64,000 bases of DNA from Strigamia acuminata (lineage: Eukaryota > Arthropoda > Chilopoda > Geophilomorpha > Linotaeniidae), in NCBI GenBank assembly GCA_949358305.1, contig OX442315.1, positions 4,092,001-4,156,000 of the forward strand, in the 5' to 3' direction. A program made the position numbers and the translations under genes. The number at the start of each line of letters is the position of its first letter. Positions within the stretch are counted from its first letter, which is position 1. Positions 39,726 to 50,531 of the stretch are shown piece by piece. The notes beneath the pieces were generated by a model that saw only the letters and a program-made list of their open reading frames with translations, made no database searches and was not told the DNA's origin.

Positions 39726-40603
39726 GCCAAGCCGAGCCTGCCGTTACGGGATTCGTGTCATGTCAAGTGAGAGCCGCTTACGTCCCAAGTCGTCGTAGAG
39801 AGCTTCACATGCATTCGTGGGTTTATCAGTTTGATCTGTGTCGTTTTAATGCGCCGTGTTACGTCGATCGTCCGTGCATCGACAGCGGCCGTCCGTGCGA
39901 GTGTTTCCAAGCGACCAGGCTGATGAGCAGTGGCGCGAATCCGCCGTTTCCAATACACAACGCAACAGTCGTCGATGAATCGTCAGCAAAGAATTTGTGC
40001 TTTTGTCGTTTTATCATTAAAATTAAAAAATGCATTTCTTTTTGGGGGTTTATAAGTATTGTTCAGCAGCCAGTTTCTGATCTTGGGGGGAGATTTTTCA
40101 TCAAGTTTAGAAAGTTTAATCAATTTAGTCGCTCATTTTGTGAGTTTAAACTCGAAATATATTTAGATTTAGTTGGGGTTTTATCATCTCCTCAGGGAGT
40201 CAATGATAACAAGTTACTGGCACTGGACAATAACTTGTTTGCCTTTGGTGTCTCATATAACCACAATAGGTGGGGAGCACCATTATTCAATTCGTTGTTA
40301 AATTGGGTTTTTAGTCTAGGGGTGACTGTGGGTCGGTCTAGGCTAAGAGTGTGTTCGGAGTGTATCACGTACACGTTAAGTCAGTTTTCGGGGTTGGTTT
40401 TTGCGGGTTTTGTTAGACGTGAGGTTGTTCCCGATCAGTCACCGGGACATCTTGATATCAAAGCCAACCAGATAAGGTACGTGCGTGTCAGACATAGGTT
40501 TATCCTTGTGGTGTCGATTACCAAAAAGTGCGTGCATCTGGAAAAGATATATCAAATCAACACAAAGCATCGTGTTTTTCTGCAATTATCCACTTATCTG
40601 ACA
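39726..40603 (+). other. Leader of element E, open in the polyprotein frame
   Basis: The polyprotein frame stays open for about 283 codons upstream of the likely Gag ATG, back to 39755. That stretch begins with GTG and includes ATGs (for example at 39809). The encoded sequence is Cys/Arg/Phe-rich with no known domain, so it could be an N-terminal extension or chance. Confidence 0.45.
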
Positions 40604-43600
40604 ATGGCTTCTCCGGGTACTCAAGTGCAAGGCAAACCTTCTGCTGAACAAATTGAAGAATGGAATTTACTCTGGATTAATCGAGCGGAGATGATTGAAG
40701 AGTTGGTACAGCATGCGGCCACATTGGCTGAAGTGGGTGAACTTGAGGCGATTCAGGAGTCAGTCGAGGAGATGTCGGCAAAGTTGATCGATGATTTGAC
40801 GGCGCTACAAAGATATTTGAATCGGAAAACGTATTTGAATCACGTGTTACGTCAGGACAAGATACATAGCAGAATCGAGTATTTGAAAAAAAGATTGGAG
40901 GTCGCCAGACGAAATCCCATTTCGTTTAATCCCGGAGCGGATGTCAGTATTTCCTCCAGTTCCGGAGGTCTTGCGGGTTCCGGGAAAAAGAGTAACACGA
41001 GACTTCCCAAGCTTGACGCAGCGAAATACGATGGCAGTGCTCTGCATTTTAACAGTTTTTTGGACATGTTTTCAAGATCTGTGGATGAGAATGAAAATCT
41101 TTCGGATATTGAAAAACTTCAGTATCTGAAAGCTACATGTACCGGAGAGGCTGCGAAGGTCATCGAGTCGTTTCGACTCACAAAGGACTCCTATCCGCTG
41201 GCACTTGAGGCGCTGAAGTCGCGTTTTGGCTCCGAATCTATTCAAAAGAAGGCAGTCTTTAAAGCATTGAGAGAGATTAAAGCAATTAAAGACATGTATC
41301 CCGTGGAGCCAATAAAAGCTCTGCTAACTTCCGTGACTTCTTCGCTCCAATCTTTAGAGCAACTGCATGTACCCATACGAACTGCTGGCTTCTTTCTTTT
41401 GCCTGAACTGTTGAAAAAATTTCCTTCCCGGTTTGCTGAACGATTCTATAGGGCTTATCCGGGCCAAGACGACAACGTGTTTAGATATATTGACTTTGTG
41501 GCCGATGAGTTGAAAATTGCCGAACTGTCTGAGGAAGCCGTGATGTCGCAAAGAACGACGAGCAAAAAGCCTGAAGACGTCGGGTCGAAAGAGAAGGACA
41601 AGGCGAAGGGCAGTATGGCTTCTTGTGCTGCTTTGCAAAACTCCAAAGGAAAGGCATCGAGCGTCAAGTCCGAAAATTCTGACAAATCCGAAAATTCAAG
41701 GGACAAACCGTTCAAACTGGAGTGTGTCTTTTGTGAAGGTTCGCATTACAATGCTCAGTGCGATGCTAAATTGGACATTCCTGCAAAACTCGAGATAATA
41801 AAGAAAAAGCGTCTTTGTTATAATTGTTTGCGTCGGTCTCATGCAGTTAAAAACTGTACCATCAAATTCAATTGTCGGAATTGCGGAGGCAGACATCATA
41901 CTGTCATTTGTCAAAAGGAAAAGTCCAAGAACGAGGAACCCAAAAAGGAACCGCCGAAGGAAGAAAATATTTCGGCCAACGTGACGCTTGCTGTGTCCAG
42001 TGGGATTCAATTGATGGTCTTTTCTGCTCTTATCGTGTTAGATTCTGGGGAAACGCAACTCATTAGAGGACTAATTGACACAGGAAGTCATCGTTCTTAT
42101 TTATCTCGTGGATTAGTTGACCGACTGAAATTAAAGAAAAAAGGTGCGATTTTGGTCTCAACTCAACGAATGGAGGATAAAACGCCGATATCCTCGAGCC
42201 AGGAAGTCTTTCATATCACTTTAAAGTCAAGATTCGGTCATCAAAGAATCGAACTGGACACTCTCTGTGCCAACGTACTGCCTGACGTACGTGGAATTCC
42301 AGACAACCGAGTCATTGAAAAAATTCAATCGTTTGGGCTGGACATGGCTGAATTTCACCCTTCCACTACAAACGAAGTAGAAGTGATTCTAGGCGGAGAC
42401 TGTTGGTGGAGGATTTGTCTCGCTGGGCGAAAACGACTGAACAAGAATTTGGGATTGTTGAAGACAATTTTTGGATGGGTGCTCAACGGGGTCACAGGAG
42501 ATCCAGACTTGTTTGAGGATAACAATAACGCGACTTTTTGCAATGTCTCGTGTTTGTCTATTGAAGATCCGATGGAGAAATTGTGGTCGTTAGAATCGAT
42601 AGGAATAAATTCCGGGGAAAAAACCACAGATTTCGTCAGAGATCGGTTCACAAAGACTACCAAACGTTTGGAGGATGGTCGATACGAAGTTGAACTTCCA
42701 TTTAATGAGAAATTACCTGAGTTGGATTCGAATTGGTCCGTCGCATTGAATCAACTAGCCGCGACTCTCAAGAAGATAGACGGGAATACGGATCATAAGA
42801 AACGATACGACGATGCTATGAGAGCGTATCTCAATTCAAACCATGCCGAGATTGTACCTGACGAGGAAATAGACAGTGATTTGGTGTATTACATACCGCA
42901 TCATCCAATAATACGTGAAGACAGAGAAACGACCAAATTTCGCGTCGTATTTAACGCGTCATCGAAGAAAAAAGGATTTTGTTCCTTGAATGAGTGTCTC
43001 TATCCGGGACCGTCTCTTAATCCAGACATTTTAGTTATGCTTTTGAGATTCCGCTTGTATTTGATTATTGCCATTTCTGATATTCAACAAGCTTTTCTAC
43101 AAGTAGCAATCGCTAAAGGTCATCGAAACGTATTACGTTTCTTGTGGGTCAAACCGGAATATTTTAATCTGCCATTCAGCTGGGCGAATCTCTGGAACAA
43201 TTTGTTGATATTGAGGATGACCGTAGTGCCATTCGGAGTAAATTCCTCTCCTTTTCTGTTGTGTGCTTCCATTAGGGATCAAGCTGCTCATTTCAAGAAC
43301 GAGTATCCAAAGGAAGCGGAAGCACTCGATTCTGGAATTTACATGGATGATCTTATGACGGGTGGTGACGATCCGCCTGATACAGCTGGCCATTGCCACA
43401 GGATTAAGGGAATTTTGGACCAAGCTAAAATGCCACTCGTGAAATGGGCCTCGAACAGCGAAGACGTTCATACTCAACTTACTAATGACGGTTTCCACAT
43501 GAGAAACGAGAAATTCAGTGAAATTGGAAATTTGAAAATACTGGGAGTAAAATGGAACGTCATTCAAGATACTATTATGTTTTCCATCATTGATTCTTTA

Positions 43601-45850
43601 ACGCAAGTTCGAACGAAGAGAGAAGTTTTGACTGCCGTCGCTTCAATTTTCGACCCGTTAGGCTTACTTTCTCCAATAACGTTGCAAATGAAACTTTTGC
43701 TTCAAAAGTTTTGGATAGAGGGAATTGATTGGGATGTAGCAGTCGCCCAAGAGGATCGAGAATTGGCAGAGATGTGGGTTCGTGATATTCAAAGTTTAAA
43801 GGAATTGGAAATTGAACGGTGGACACATACGAAATCGAAGGAAAAGCTCACCATTCACATTTATTGTGACGCAAGTCCGATGGCTTTTGGATGCGCAGTA
43901 TATATTGTGGAGAAGGGCGGAAGAAGAAGGTTGCTGATGAGCAAGTGTAGAATCGCTCCGGTCAAGAAAATATCACTTCCGAGACTCGAACTGACTGCTG
44001 CCGTTGTTGGGATTCGGATTGGACAATATCTTCAGGAAAACATGAGTCAAGAGTTTCCGATTGGGGAAATTGCTTACTTTTCCGATTCAATGATTGCTCT
44101 AGCTTGGATAAAATCTTCAAAAAACGAATGGAAACCCTATGTATCAAATAGGATATTCGAAATCAATCAGGGTTCCAGGCATGAGCAATGGCATTACGTT
44201 TCAACTCACAGCAATCCTGCTGATGCACTCACGAGACCACTGCCGGCAAAGCAGCTTGTGGAACATCCGCTTTGGTGGAGTTGTGAGGGTCTTCCAGTAG
44301 AAGAGGATCCACCGGAAGTCAACCTGCCTGAGGAAGAGTATAAGACAGAGACAGTTTGTCTCCTCACAAAAACACAAGAGAATTCGGTGTATCAACGCAT
44401 CAAAATATTCAAATCTTTCGAGAAGCTGAAGAGAGTATTTGCCTATGTGAATAAATGGAAGACAAGAAACTTTTGTGCCGGGAAAATCTCGTTGGACGAG
44501 CTGGAGTTAAGCGAGTCGACTCTACTCCACTTGTCGCAAAAGCTTTATTTTGAAGAAGAATTTACTGCATTGGAAACTGGAGTGGTTTTAAATCGAAGCT
44601 CTGTGATCAAAAACCTTTGTCCATTTGTTGGGGAAGAAGGGTTCTTGCGCTTAGGAGGAAGGTTGAAGAAATCTTTTTTGAATTACGATGAGACATTTCC
44701 GATCATTCTTCATCCCGACTGTTGGATAAGTCGGTTGCTGATACGTTCAATACACAAGAAGATAGCACACGGAGATCAGAGTGAAACTCTATATCGTTTG
44801 CGAGATCGTTTTTGGCTGCTAAGAGCTAGAAGAACGATCAAGTCGGTGATACGAAATTGTCCTGTGTGTCGGATTTCAAAACTTGAAAAACATCAACCCA
44901 TTTCCGGTGATCTTCCAGTGGAAAGAACGACGCCATCAAAGCCCTTCACGAACACTGGGATGGATTATATGGGTCCGATATACGTCAAGTCCGGGAAAAA
45001 GGGGTTAAAAACATACATTTTGCTCTTTACCTGCCTCGTGTCTCGGGCTATCCATTTGGAAGTCACCGAAGATCTGACTGTGCCAAAGTTTCTACTCGCT
45101 TATCGTCGATTTGGAGCAAGATATGGATTCCCTGCTGTTTTATTTTCAGACAATGCTCGCACATTCGAAAGAGGTAGCATTGAAATTGAGTCTTGGGGTC
45201 AATTTTTGGATCACGAAGACATTCAAACCTTGTTCTCAGAGAAGAAAACAGTTTGGAAATTCATTCCTCCATATTCACCGTGGGTTGGCGGAGCTTGGGA
45301 ACGAATGGTCAGGTCCGTGAAGGACAAATTGAGGAAACTATTCCAGAGGAAAACCGTAGACCTTGAGATTTTGCAAACCGTAGCCCTGGAGATAAGTTCA
45401 ATTTTGAATTCAAGACCGTTGTCCTACGTTTCTGAATCAAACGATGGTGGATATGTGTTATCTCCTGAACATTTTTTAACTGGCGGAATGGCGAAAATTC
45501 TGTTAAACAAAGAGCCTGCAGCCATCCGCAGACGTGATCTCGTAAATCTCGAGAAGTCTCGACGAAAATTAATCTTCGAGTTTTGGCAAATCTGGAAAGA
45601 CAGTTACCTTAAGCAGTTAAGGAACGCGCATGAAGTGTTTGGAGATCCAACTTACAAGAACGTTAAGAAGGATCAAGTCGTGCTACTTGAAAGAGTTGGA
45701 AAGAACCCCTACTTTTGGCCTTTGGCCCGCGTTAGTGAAGTAATTCCAGGAGAGGACGGAGTCGTACGTGTAGTTAAGGTAATCGACCCACAGGGTAAAT
45801 CCTTGGTACGCTCTGTTAAACACGTTAGAGTTTTGGAATTAGATTTGTGA
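40604..45850 (+). CDS. BEL/Pao Gag-Pol polyprotein, 1748 aa, intact
   Basis: I chose ATG 40604 (MASPGTQVQGKPSAEQIEEW) because a BEL-type coiled-coil Gag N-terminus starts there. Domains in order are: Gag/capsid region of the DUF1759 type (LPKLDAAKYDGSALHFNSF, about residue 134); three Cys/His clusters (CVFCEGSHYNAQC, CYNCLRRSHAVKNC, CRNCGGRHHTVIC, about 374-436); protease LIDTGSHRSYLS (about 490); RT with FRVVFNASSKKKG (about 779), VPFGVNSSPFLL and YMDD (about 913); RNase H with YCDASPMAFGC (about 1087); integrase zinc region HKKIAHG ... CPVCR (about 1384-1423); and core with GMDYMGP, FSDNART and the Glu in GGAWERMV (about 1453-1563). There is no internal stop, so activity is plausible. Confidence 0.95.
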   Translation: MASPGTQVQGKPSAEQIEEWNLLWINRAEMIEELVQHAATLAEVGELEAIQESVEEMSAKLIDDLTALQRYLNRKTYLNHVLRQDKIHSRIEYLKKRLEVARRNPISFNPGADVSISSSSGGLAGSGKKSNTRLPKLDAAKYDGSALHFNSFLDMFSRSVDENENLSDIEKLQYLKATCTGEAAKVIESFRLTKDSYPLALEALKSRFGSESIQKKAVFKALREIKAIKDMYPVEPIKALLTSVTSSLQSLEQLHVPIRTAGFFLLPELLKKFPSRFAERFYRAYPGQDDNVFRYIDFVADELKIAELSEEAVMSQRTTSKKPEDVGSKEKDKAKGSMASCAALQNSKGKASSVKSENSDKSENSRDKPFKLECVFCEGSHYNAQCDAKLDIPAKLEIIKKKRLCYNCLRRSHAVKNCTIKFNCRNCGGRHHTVICQKEKSKNEEPKKEPPKEENISANVTLAVSSGIQLMVFSALIVLDSGETQLIRGLIDTGSHRSYLSRGLVDRLKLKKKGAILVSTQRMEDKTPISSSQEVFHITLKSRFGHQRIELDTLCANVLPDVRGIPDNRVIEKIQSFGLDMAEFHPSTTNEVEVILGGDCWWRICLAGRKRLNKNLGLLKTIFGWVLNGVTGDPDLFEDNNNATFCNVSCLSIEDPMEKLWSLESIGINSGEKTTDFVRDRFTKTTKRLEDGRYEVELPFNEKLPELDSNWSVALNQLAATLKKIDGNTDHKKRYDDAMRAYLNSNHAEIVPDEEIDSDLVYYIPHHPIIREDRETTKFRVVFNASSKKKGFCSLNECLYPGPSLNPDILVMLLRFRLYLIIAISDIQQAFLQVAIAKGHRNVLRFLWVKPEYFNLPFSWANLWNNLLILRMTVVPFGVNSSPFLLCASIRDQAAHFKNEYPKEAEALDSGIYMDDLMTGGDDPPDTAGHCHRIKGILDQAKMPLVKWASNSEDVHTQLTNDGFHMRNEKFSEIGNLKILGVKWNVIQDTIMFSIIDSLTQVRTKREVLTAVASIFDPLGLLSPITLQMKLLLQKFWIEGIDWDVAVAQEDRELAEMWVRDIQSLKELEIERWTHTKSKEKLTIHIYCDASPMAFGCAVYIVEKGGRRRLLMSKCRIAPVKKISLPRLELTAAVVGIRIGQYLQENMSQEFPIGEIAYFSDSMIALAWIKSSKNEWKPYVSNRIFEINQGSRHEQWHYVSTHSNPADALTRPLPAKQLVEHPLWWSCEGLPVEEDPPEVNLPEEEYKTETVCLLTKTQENSVYQRIKIFKSFEKLKRVFAYVNKWKTRNFCAGKISLDELELSESTLLHLSQKLYFEEEFTALETGVVLNRSSVIKNLCPFVGEEGFLRLGGRLKKSFLNYDETFPIILHPDCWISRLLIRSIHKKIAHGDQSETLYRLRDRFWLLRARRTIKSVIRNCPVCRISKLEKHQPISGDLPVERTTPSKPFTNTGMDYMGPIYVKSGKKGLKTYILLFTCLVSRAIHLEVTEDLTVPKFLLAYRRFGARYGFPAVLFSDNARTFERGSIEIESWGQFLDHEDIQTLFSEKKTVWKFIPPYSPWVGGAWERMVRSVKDKLRKLFQRKTVDLEILQTVALEISSILNSRPLSYVSESNDGGYVLSPEHFLTGGMAKILLNKEPAAIRRRDLVNLEKSRRKLIFEFWQIWKDSYLKQLRNAHEVFGDPTYKNVKKDQVVLLERVGKNPYFWPLARVSEVIPGEDGVVRVVKVIDPQGKSLVRSVKHVRVLELDL

Positions 45851-45904
45851 TTTCATTTTTGGGGTTTCTTTTTGTGGTTATCTTTATTTTTCCGCCGGTA
45901 ACGT
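45851..45904 (+). other. Short 3' spacer of element E
   Basis: 54 bp, T-rich then GCCGGTAACG; no purine-rich tract of the usual type directly before the LTR. Confidence 0.5.
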
Positions 45905-46696
45905 TGTTGCCAGCAATTTGGAGGTTTTATTTGAAGCGGTTTTTTAATCAACACTTGTTTATTTTTTGTCAAACTTAATATGTAACTGTGTTGCTTTGTG
46001 TTTGCAGTTTTTCGTTTTAGATTTTTCCCTAAGTTTGTCATGATTTTCAAGCTAAACAATTTTCTTAATCTATATGACGTTTAGTGTGCTTCATCCTGAT
46101 TGGGTGACATTATTTACATTTGGTATTTATGAGTTTTCAGGCATTTGTCACGTTTTTGCACATGGGTTACGATTACATTTTGTGTTCTTGAGGTCTTTGT
46201 GATCTTTTTCGTGTATTTAAATCCATGTTTAGTGTTTGCCTCATTGATTTTCATTTTGGCTGTGCTCTTTTTTCTTTTGTTTTCCTAGCAACCATCTAGG
46301 GTTAAATTTTTACTTTCAAGTGTCTGTTTGTTACGCTCGAGATTTAATTGATGAGCGCATGGTGGTTTCTATTGTTAAAAGTGTAAATTTGGTTTTTATT
46401 CACTACTACATTGTATGCATCCATTGCTTTCACACGCAATAAATATTGGTTCCCGTTTTTTGTTAAACGTTTATGAATTGTGAGTAGTCGAGCTTTATTT
46501 CCACCTGAGATCGTTGCTGTTCCTGCTGGCGTGCTTCTGCCGAGTTTCAACTATGCTGCTGAGGTTTTTCATCGTCGGGGTTTTACAACTCACCTATTTG
46601 TCGATACGATCGCACGAAGCGATCGGGTCCGATTCGCCGAGTTCATTCTTCCGTGTTAGTTGCGGCCATGTGCGCCGTGTCCTTTTGTTTGCAACA
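45905..46696 (+). repeat. Element E 3' LTR
   Basis: 792 bp copy of 38903-39694, followed by TSD CATG at 46697-46700. Confidence 0.93.
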
Positions 46697-46756
46697 CATG
46701 AATATTAAACTTCAATATACTTTAGGACTATAGACTCACAGACAACTAAATCCTAA

Positions 46757-47119
46757 ACCAGTTACGAAAGCGATGTCTTTAGCGAATTACAGATACAAAG
46801 GTTGTTGACACAATGTCCTAATGTAACAGATTTACGTTTAGCTTGTCTTCGACTTACCGACCAAGTGATAGCCCGAGTTGTTGAGTCGAATGCACTCGCA
46901 AATCTACAATTTTTGTTTCTCAAATGGTGCGATCGAATCCACGTCGATTCGGTGATGAAATTGTTAGAAGCCGACAATCGTTTGACTCAATTAAGCTTAA
47001 TTGACTGCTATCATCTTGATTTTGCACAGTACGATAGAATTGTGGCTTATGTTCAAAGTAAAAACTTGGATTTGCAGATTGAACATAGAGAACCTGTAGA
47101 ATATTCGTATGAAATGTAA
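46757..47119 (+). pseudogene. LRR gene C-terminal fragment 1
   Basis: Open from 46757 after an in-frame TAA, with no ATG before the LRR part. It encodes leucine-rich repeats of the Cys-containing (AMN1/FBXL) type: LLTQCPNVTDLRLACLRLTD, VMKLLEADNRLTQLSLIDCY. It aligns with the C-terminal part of the copy at 51141-51900. ACCAG before TTACG (46757-46762) could be a splice acceptor, so a terminal exon cannot be excluded. Element E lies directly upstream and may have separated it from its 5' part. Confidence 0.6.
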
Positions 47120-47185
47120 CTTATAATATTATAAATAAATAAAGAAAATTGATTCTATGTAATTCATATTTGCTATATCCAATCT

Positions 47186-47521
47186 GTTATCGAGTCGAAT
47201 GCACTTGGAAATTTTCAAGTTGTATCACGAAATTGCTGCAATTCGATCGGCGTAGTTTCGGTCGTAAAGTCGTTAGAAACGGAAAATCGTTTGACCGAAT
47301 TAAACCTAATTGACTGCATTAATATTGATTTTGCAGAATATAATCAAATTGTCGCTTACGTTCGAAGTAAAAAGTTGGACATTAGACACAAACATGACGA
47401 TGTAGCAGCAGATGTAGACGAAGATGCAACTGAAGAGGAATATCAATATTGCCAGTTTAATTCTGAACCAAACCATGCTGTACTTCAAAATTCTAAAATT
47501 GAATTGAATTCAATCACATGA
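47186..47521 (+). pseudogene. LRR gene C-terminal fragment 2
   Basis: Starts in VIESNALGNFQVV and continues NSIGVVSVVKSLETENRLTELNLIDCINIDFAEYNQIVAYV, as in fragment 1, then an acidic tail and stop at 47521. No 5' part or ATG. A tandem copy of the end of the same gene, more diverged. Confidence 0.6.
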
Positions 47522-47754
47522 ATAAATGACTGCAATTGAATAATGAAATTTTGAATTCAATAACATGAATAAATTAGGTAATTCAATTGAATAATAAAAT
47601 TGAATTAAAAAATGCAGAATAACCGAATAATAAATATAAATGAGCAACTTTTAATGTTGGAAAAAGCAATTTTTTGGCTGAAAAAGTGTACTTATTTTCT
47701 AATAAACGTGCTTTTTAGCTTCTAAAATCTTTTACATCTACACTTGCAATCCCT

Positions 47755-48180
47755 CCGATCTGGAAATTGCGCCTGAATCGCTGGTCAAACTGTTTCAACA
47801 TGACCCAAACTTCAACGCCTGAGTTTGCCAAACGACCAAGAATGCACCGGCCAAGTTGTTCGCCAAATCGGCGCAAATTCTCCGCTACTGCAACAACAAA
47901 CACCTCAACCTATCATTTTGCGGCCAACTTACATTAGCAGGCGTCGTCCGAAACTCGAGTATTTGGATATCACCCGTATTAGTGTCACTGTCCATCATTC
48001 TTTTATCATTCTCAACCAACTGCCGCTTTTAAACCAATTTAACATTCATATCTACAACTTTACATTGTTATTTGAATTGCTAAAGCAACAATTCCAAGCA
48101 AACACGACGTTGCAACATCGTAATCGAAGACGACCAACATTTCACCATTTATTCTCGCCTCAATTTTCCCACATTTACGC
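47755..48180 (+). pseudogene. Degenerate LRR gene copy, N-terminal part
   Basis: Matches the middle of the copy at 49823-50531 (KLFQHDPNFNA, then the CTGQVVRQIGAN and LSFCGQLTLAG repeats) but with several frameshifts and stops. Broken downstream by a hAT MITE at 48189. It is the near duplicate of 52770-53190. Confidence 0.65.
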
Positions 48181-48188
48181 AACTCGAG
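48181..48188. repeat. 8-bp TSD AACTCGAG of hAT MITE copy 1, left
   Basis: Repeated at 48361-48368. An 8-bp duplication is typical of hAT transposons. Confidence 0.85.
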
Positions 48189-48360
48189 CAGGGGCGATCT
48201 AGCCTTTCGGGGGCCCTGAGCTTGAGGTTTTTTCGGGGCCCTTTATCAAAATTTTTAATAGTTTTTAATAATTTTTATTTTTATTTAGTACATTACGTTG
48301 TGTTTTGGGGCCCCCCTAGAGTTTGGGGGCCCTATTTGCCCCTATGTAGATCCGCCCCTG
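48189..48360. mobile_element. hAT-type MITE, copy 1 (172 bp)
   Basis: Inverted ends CAGGGGCGATCTAG and TAGATCCGCCCCTG with TSD AACTCGAG. The interior has GGGGCCC blocks as an inverted pair and a T-rich centre. No coding capacity. Confidence 0.85.
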
Positions 48361-48368
48361 AACTCGAG

Positions 48369-48767
48369 ACTTAATTTCTTCGCCTTTGAGTGTCAATATA
48401 GTGTCTTGAAGCACAACATAATGCAACAAATGACCAGTCTTGACCTAAACCGTCTTCGTTTAGTCGATAGTCGGTTCTTGCCCAATATTGGAGTCGTTAT
48501 GGCTGAAAAATTGCACAGTTTTCGATGTTGCACACGTACACAATTCGACCTAATACAGAAGAATCTGCAGCGATTAGTTTGGAAGCGTTTTTTCTAACTT
48601 TTCCCGCGATGCAGCCGCTGATTGCTTCGTCTATTGACGTCAGAATTGGGCCAAATAAATTCAGAATTAAATGAGAGCACTGCAGTGAAGCCACTGCCGA
48701 CAACCACCGCAACACGTTTTCATGACGTTCACCAAATCGGCTATAAATTCAAAAACAAACTTGCCAC
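48369..48767 (+). pseudogene. Degenerate LRR gene copy, distal part
   Basis: Encodes VLKHNIMQQMTSLDLNRLRL and related LRR sequence, then loses frame. The last ~170 bp are shared with 53560-53800 and have no recognised coding sense. Confidence 0.55.
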
Positions 48768-48771
48768 ACTT
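48768..48771. repeat. TSD ACTT of the element A solo LTR, left
   Basis: Repeated at 49788-49791. The empty site is preserved in the duplicate copy around 53797-53804. Confidence 0.9.
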
Positions 48772-49787
48772 TGTCGCGCCCCTACTTCGCTCTCGCTGAC
48801 TCGTGGGTTGATTACTTAATTCGACTAACTCACTACCGCTTTGCTCAAGCGGTTTACCCAAAGAAATGATTACACAGATATAAAAGGTAAAATATAATAT
48901 AGATTTATTCTGCGGGACAATGTACAGATATATCTTATATATATATATGAAAGGTAAGTAAAAGGTAAATCGGAATGGGTGATGGGAAATGGAAAGGTAA
49001 AAGTAAGATGAAAGCTGGCTGGAATCGGCGAGGTCGTCTGTTGTCTCGTTCGTGTCCAAGATGGCGTCCTCGTTGTGGCAACGTGATGTCGTCTTGGGCC
49101 GGCGTGGCAATATGGCGTCCTCGGCTCGTCTCTGGCTGGTCCTTCGGGCTCACGCTGGTCAGGCGCGAGTGAATGCTTAGTTAAAAGGCTTACTTCGGTC
49201 TGTTGTCTAGGTTTTTGTGTGGTGTCCGGCGATCACACAGCGGCGGACTCTTCTGGCTCCCGGCGGTCACACAGCGGCGGGAACGCTCGTCGTGGTTTTA
49301 CTGCAGTTTAGGCTTGTGCGACCGTTTGTCTGCACAACTCGCTAAACTGGAGTGGTTTTTACTATTTCTAGCTGGTGTGCTAAAATAGTGTGGTAATCTT
49401 ATCTCGCAGGTTACTCTGCGAAGTTTGACACTGACCAAACGTACTCACGGTAAATTGTCCTTTGTCCTTGGTCAATCCCAGTATATTTACTTGGGCCTGA
49501 TCTTGTAGGACGACGGATTTTACGTGTGTTTCTCGTTTGATGGTTGTGTTGGTTCTGCCCGCTCAGTGCAAGGCACATTCCTTTGCACAAAGCGGGGTTG
49601 ACAGGTGACCGGAATCACCCAATGGTGGGGTGGACGAGCCATCCCCACTCCCTCAGGGCAGACGCCTGTCCATTGACTAGATGTCAATGCACTGAGGGAA
49701 GGGAGACGCGCTTGCGGCTCCCCTTACACCCGAAACGAGGTCACGAGAGAAACTCTTCGTTGACCCCGGTACAGTCGGGTCACAACA
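48772..49787 (-). mobile_element. Solo LTR of element A family
   Basis: 1016 bp, minus orientation, beginning TGTCGCGCCCC and ending TCACAACA on the plus strand, flanked by ACTT. It matches the split LTR of element A (16047-16247 plus 23162-23957), including the twin hairpins. Comparison with the unoccupied duplicate locus fixes both ends. A solo LTR implies recombination between the two LTRs of a former full element. Confidence 0.92.
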
Positions 49788-49791
49788 ACTT
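49788..49791. repeat. TSD ACTT of the element A solo LTR, right
   Basis: Matches 48768-48771. Confidence 0.9.
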
Positions 49792-49822
49792 CATTCATTC
49801 ATTCGCAGCTGTGTTATCAACA

Positions 49823-50531
49823 ATGCCCTACCGGAAATCAGCACCAACACTCGGCGATTTGTGTTTAAACAAATTGACCACTAATTGGACACATTTCGAG
49901 CTGCAACGTCAACTCTTGAATTATCAACCTAACCGACTTATTAACGACGTTTTCCAACGATTATGTTGTCGAATCGAATCCACCCACCCGCGTTTGAATG
50001 CCGACATGTTCGTTCATCCCGGCGCAATGTCCTTATCGCATTTGCACGTTTTCGATCTGCCCGCCAATCTCTTACTGGACAAAATGGGCCGAGTTGCCCG
50101 CAACCTCGTCCATCTGAACTTACAATCCAACCTGCACATTCCAACCGAATCTCTCATCCAACTGGTGCAAAAATTACCCAAACTTCAACGTCTGAGTTTA
50201 GCAAAAAGAGCGGAATGCACCGACCAAGTTGTTCGTGAAATTGCCGCCAATTGTCCGTCATTGCAACACCTCAATCTCTCATCCTGCGTTCACGTTACAT
50301 TAATCGGTGCACTTTGCTTGACCGCTTGTCCAAAACTCGACTATTTGGATCTCACTCGCACTCGCATCAATCCCGAGGGTTTCTTCATGATCCTCAACCA
50401 ATTGCACCATTTAAAAGTATTTCAAATTCATGACGACGATGACGTGGCGTTATTTGACTTGTTAAAACAACAGTTCGTCGTAAACAACACATTGCGCACT
50501 TATTGCATCGAAACAACCGACACGATGATAT
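49823..50531 (+). pseudogene. LRR gene copy 3, N-terminal part (best preserved), split by a solo LTR
   Basis: ATG at 49823 gives MPYRKSAPTLGDLCLNKL. The opening Leu-rich segment resembles that of ZYG11-family CUL2 adaptors, and the next ~200 residues are LRRs of the Cys-containing type (LHVFDLPANLL, LVHLNLQSNL, LQRLSLAKRAECTDQVVREIAAN, LDYLDLTRTRINPEG). A likely role is substrate recognition in a ubiquitin ligase, by family resemblance only. The frame runs to the solo LTR at 50532 and would resume in the same frame at 51141, since the inserted length is a multiple of three. As it stands, translation would run into the LTR and stop at 50584. CATTCGCAG at 49804-49808 upstream could be a splice acceptor. 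Confidence 0.7.
50528..50531. repeat. TSD ATAT of the F-like solo LTR, left
   Basis: Repeated at 51137-51140; original site within GATATC. Confidence 0.85.

Larger units (their letters stand above)
38903..46696 (+). mobile_element. Element E: complete BEL/Pao LTR retrotransposon
   Basis: 7794 bp with two 792-bp LTRs (38903-39694, 45905-46696) that begin TGTTGCCAGC and end GCAACA, and TSD CATG. It has a tRNA-His primer-binding site, a long leader and one uninterrupted polyprotein of BEL/Pao type. No clear polypurine tract was seen before the 3' LTR. Chance ORFs in the LTRs recur with the same sequence, so the insertion is recent. Confidence 0.95.

Noticed and set aside
49544-49822. N-terminal 93-codon extension of LRR copy 3
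   Set aside because: That stretch lies in the solo LTR of family A and is open by chance; copy 5 shows the gene starting at the ATG corresponding to 49823.
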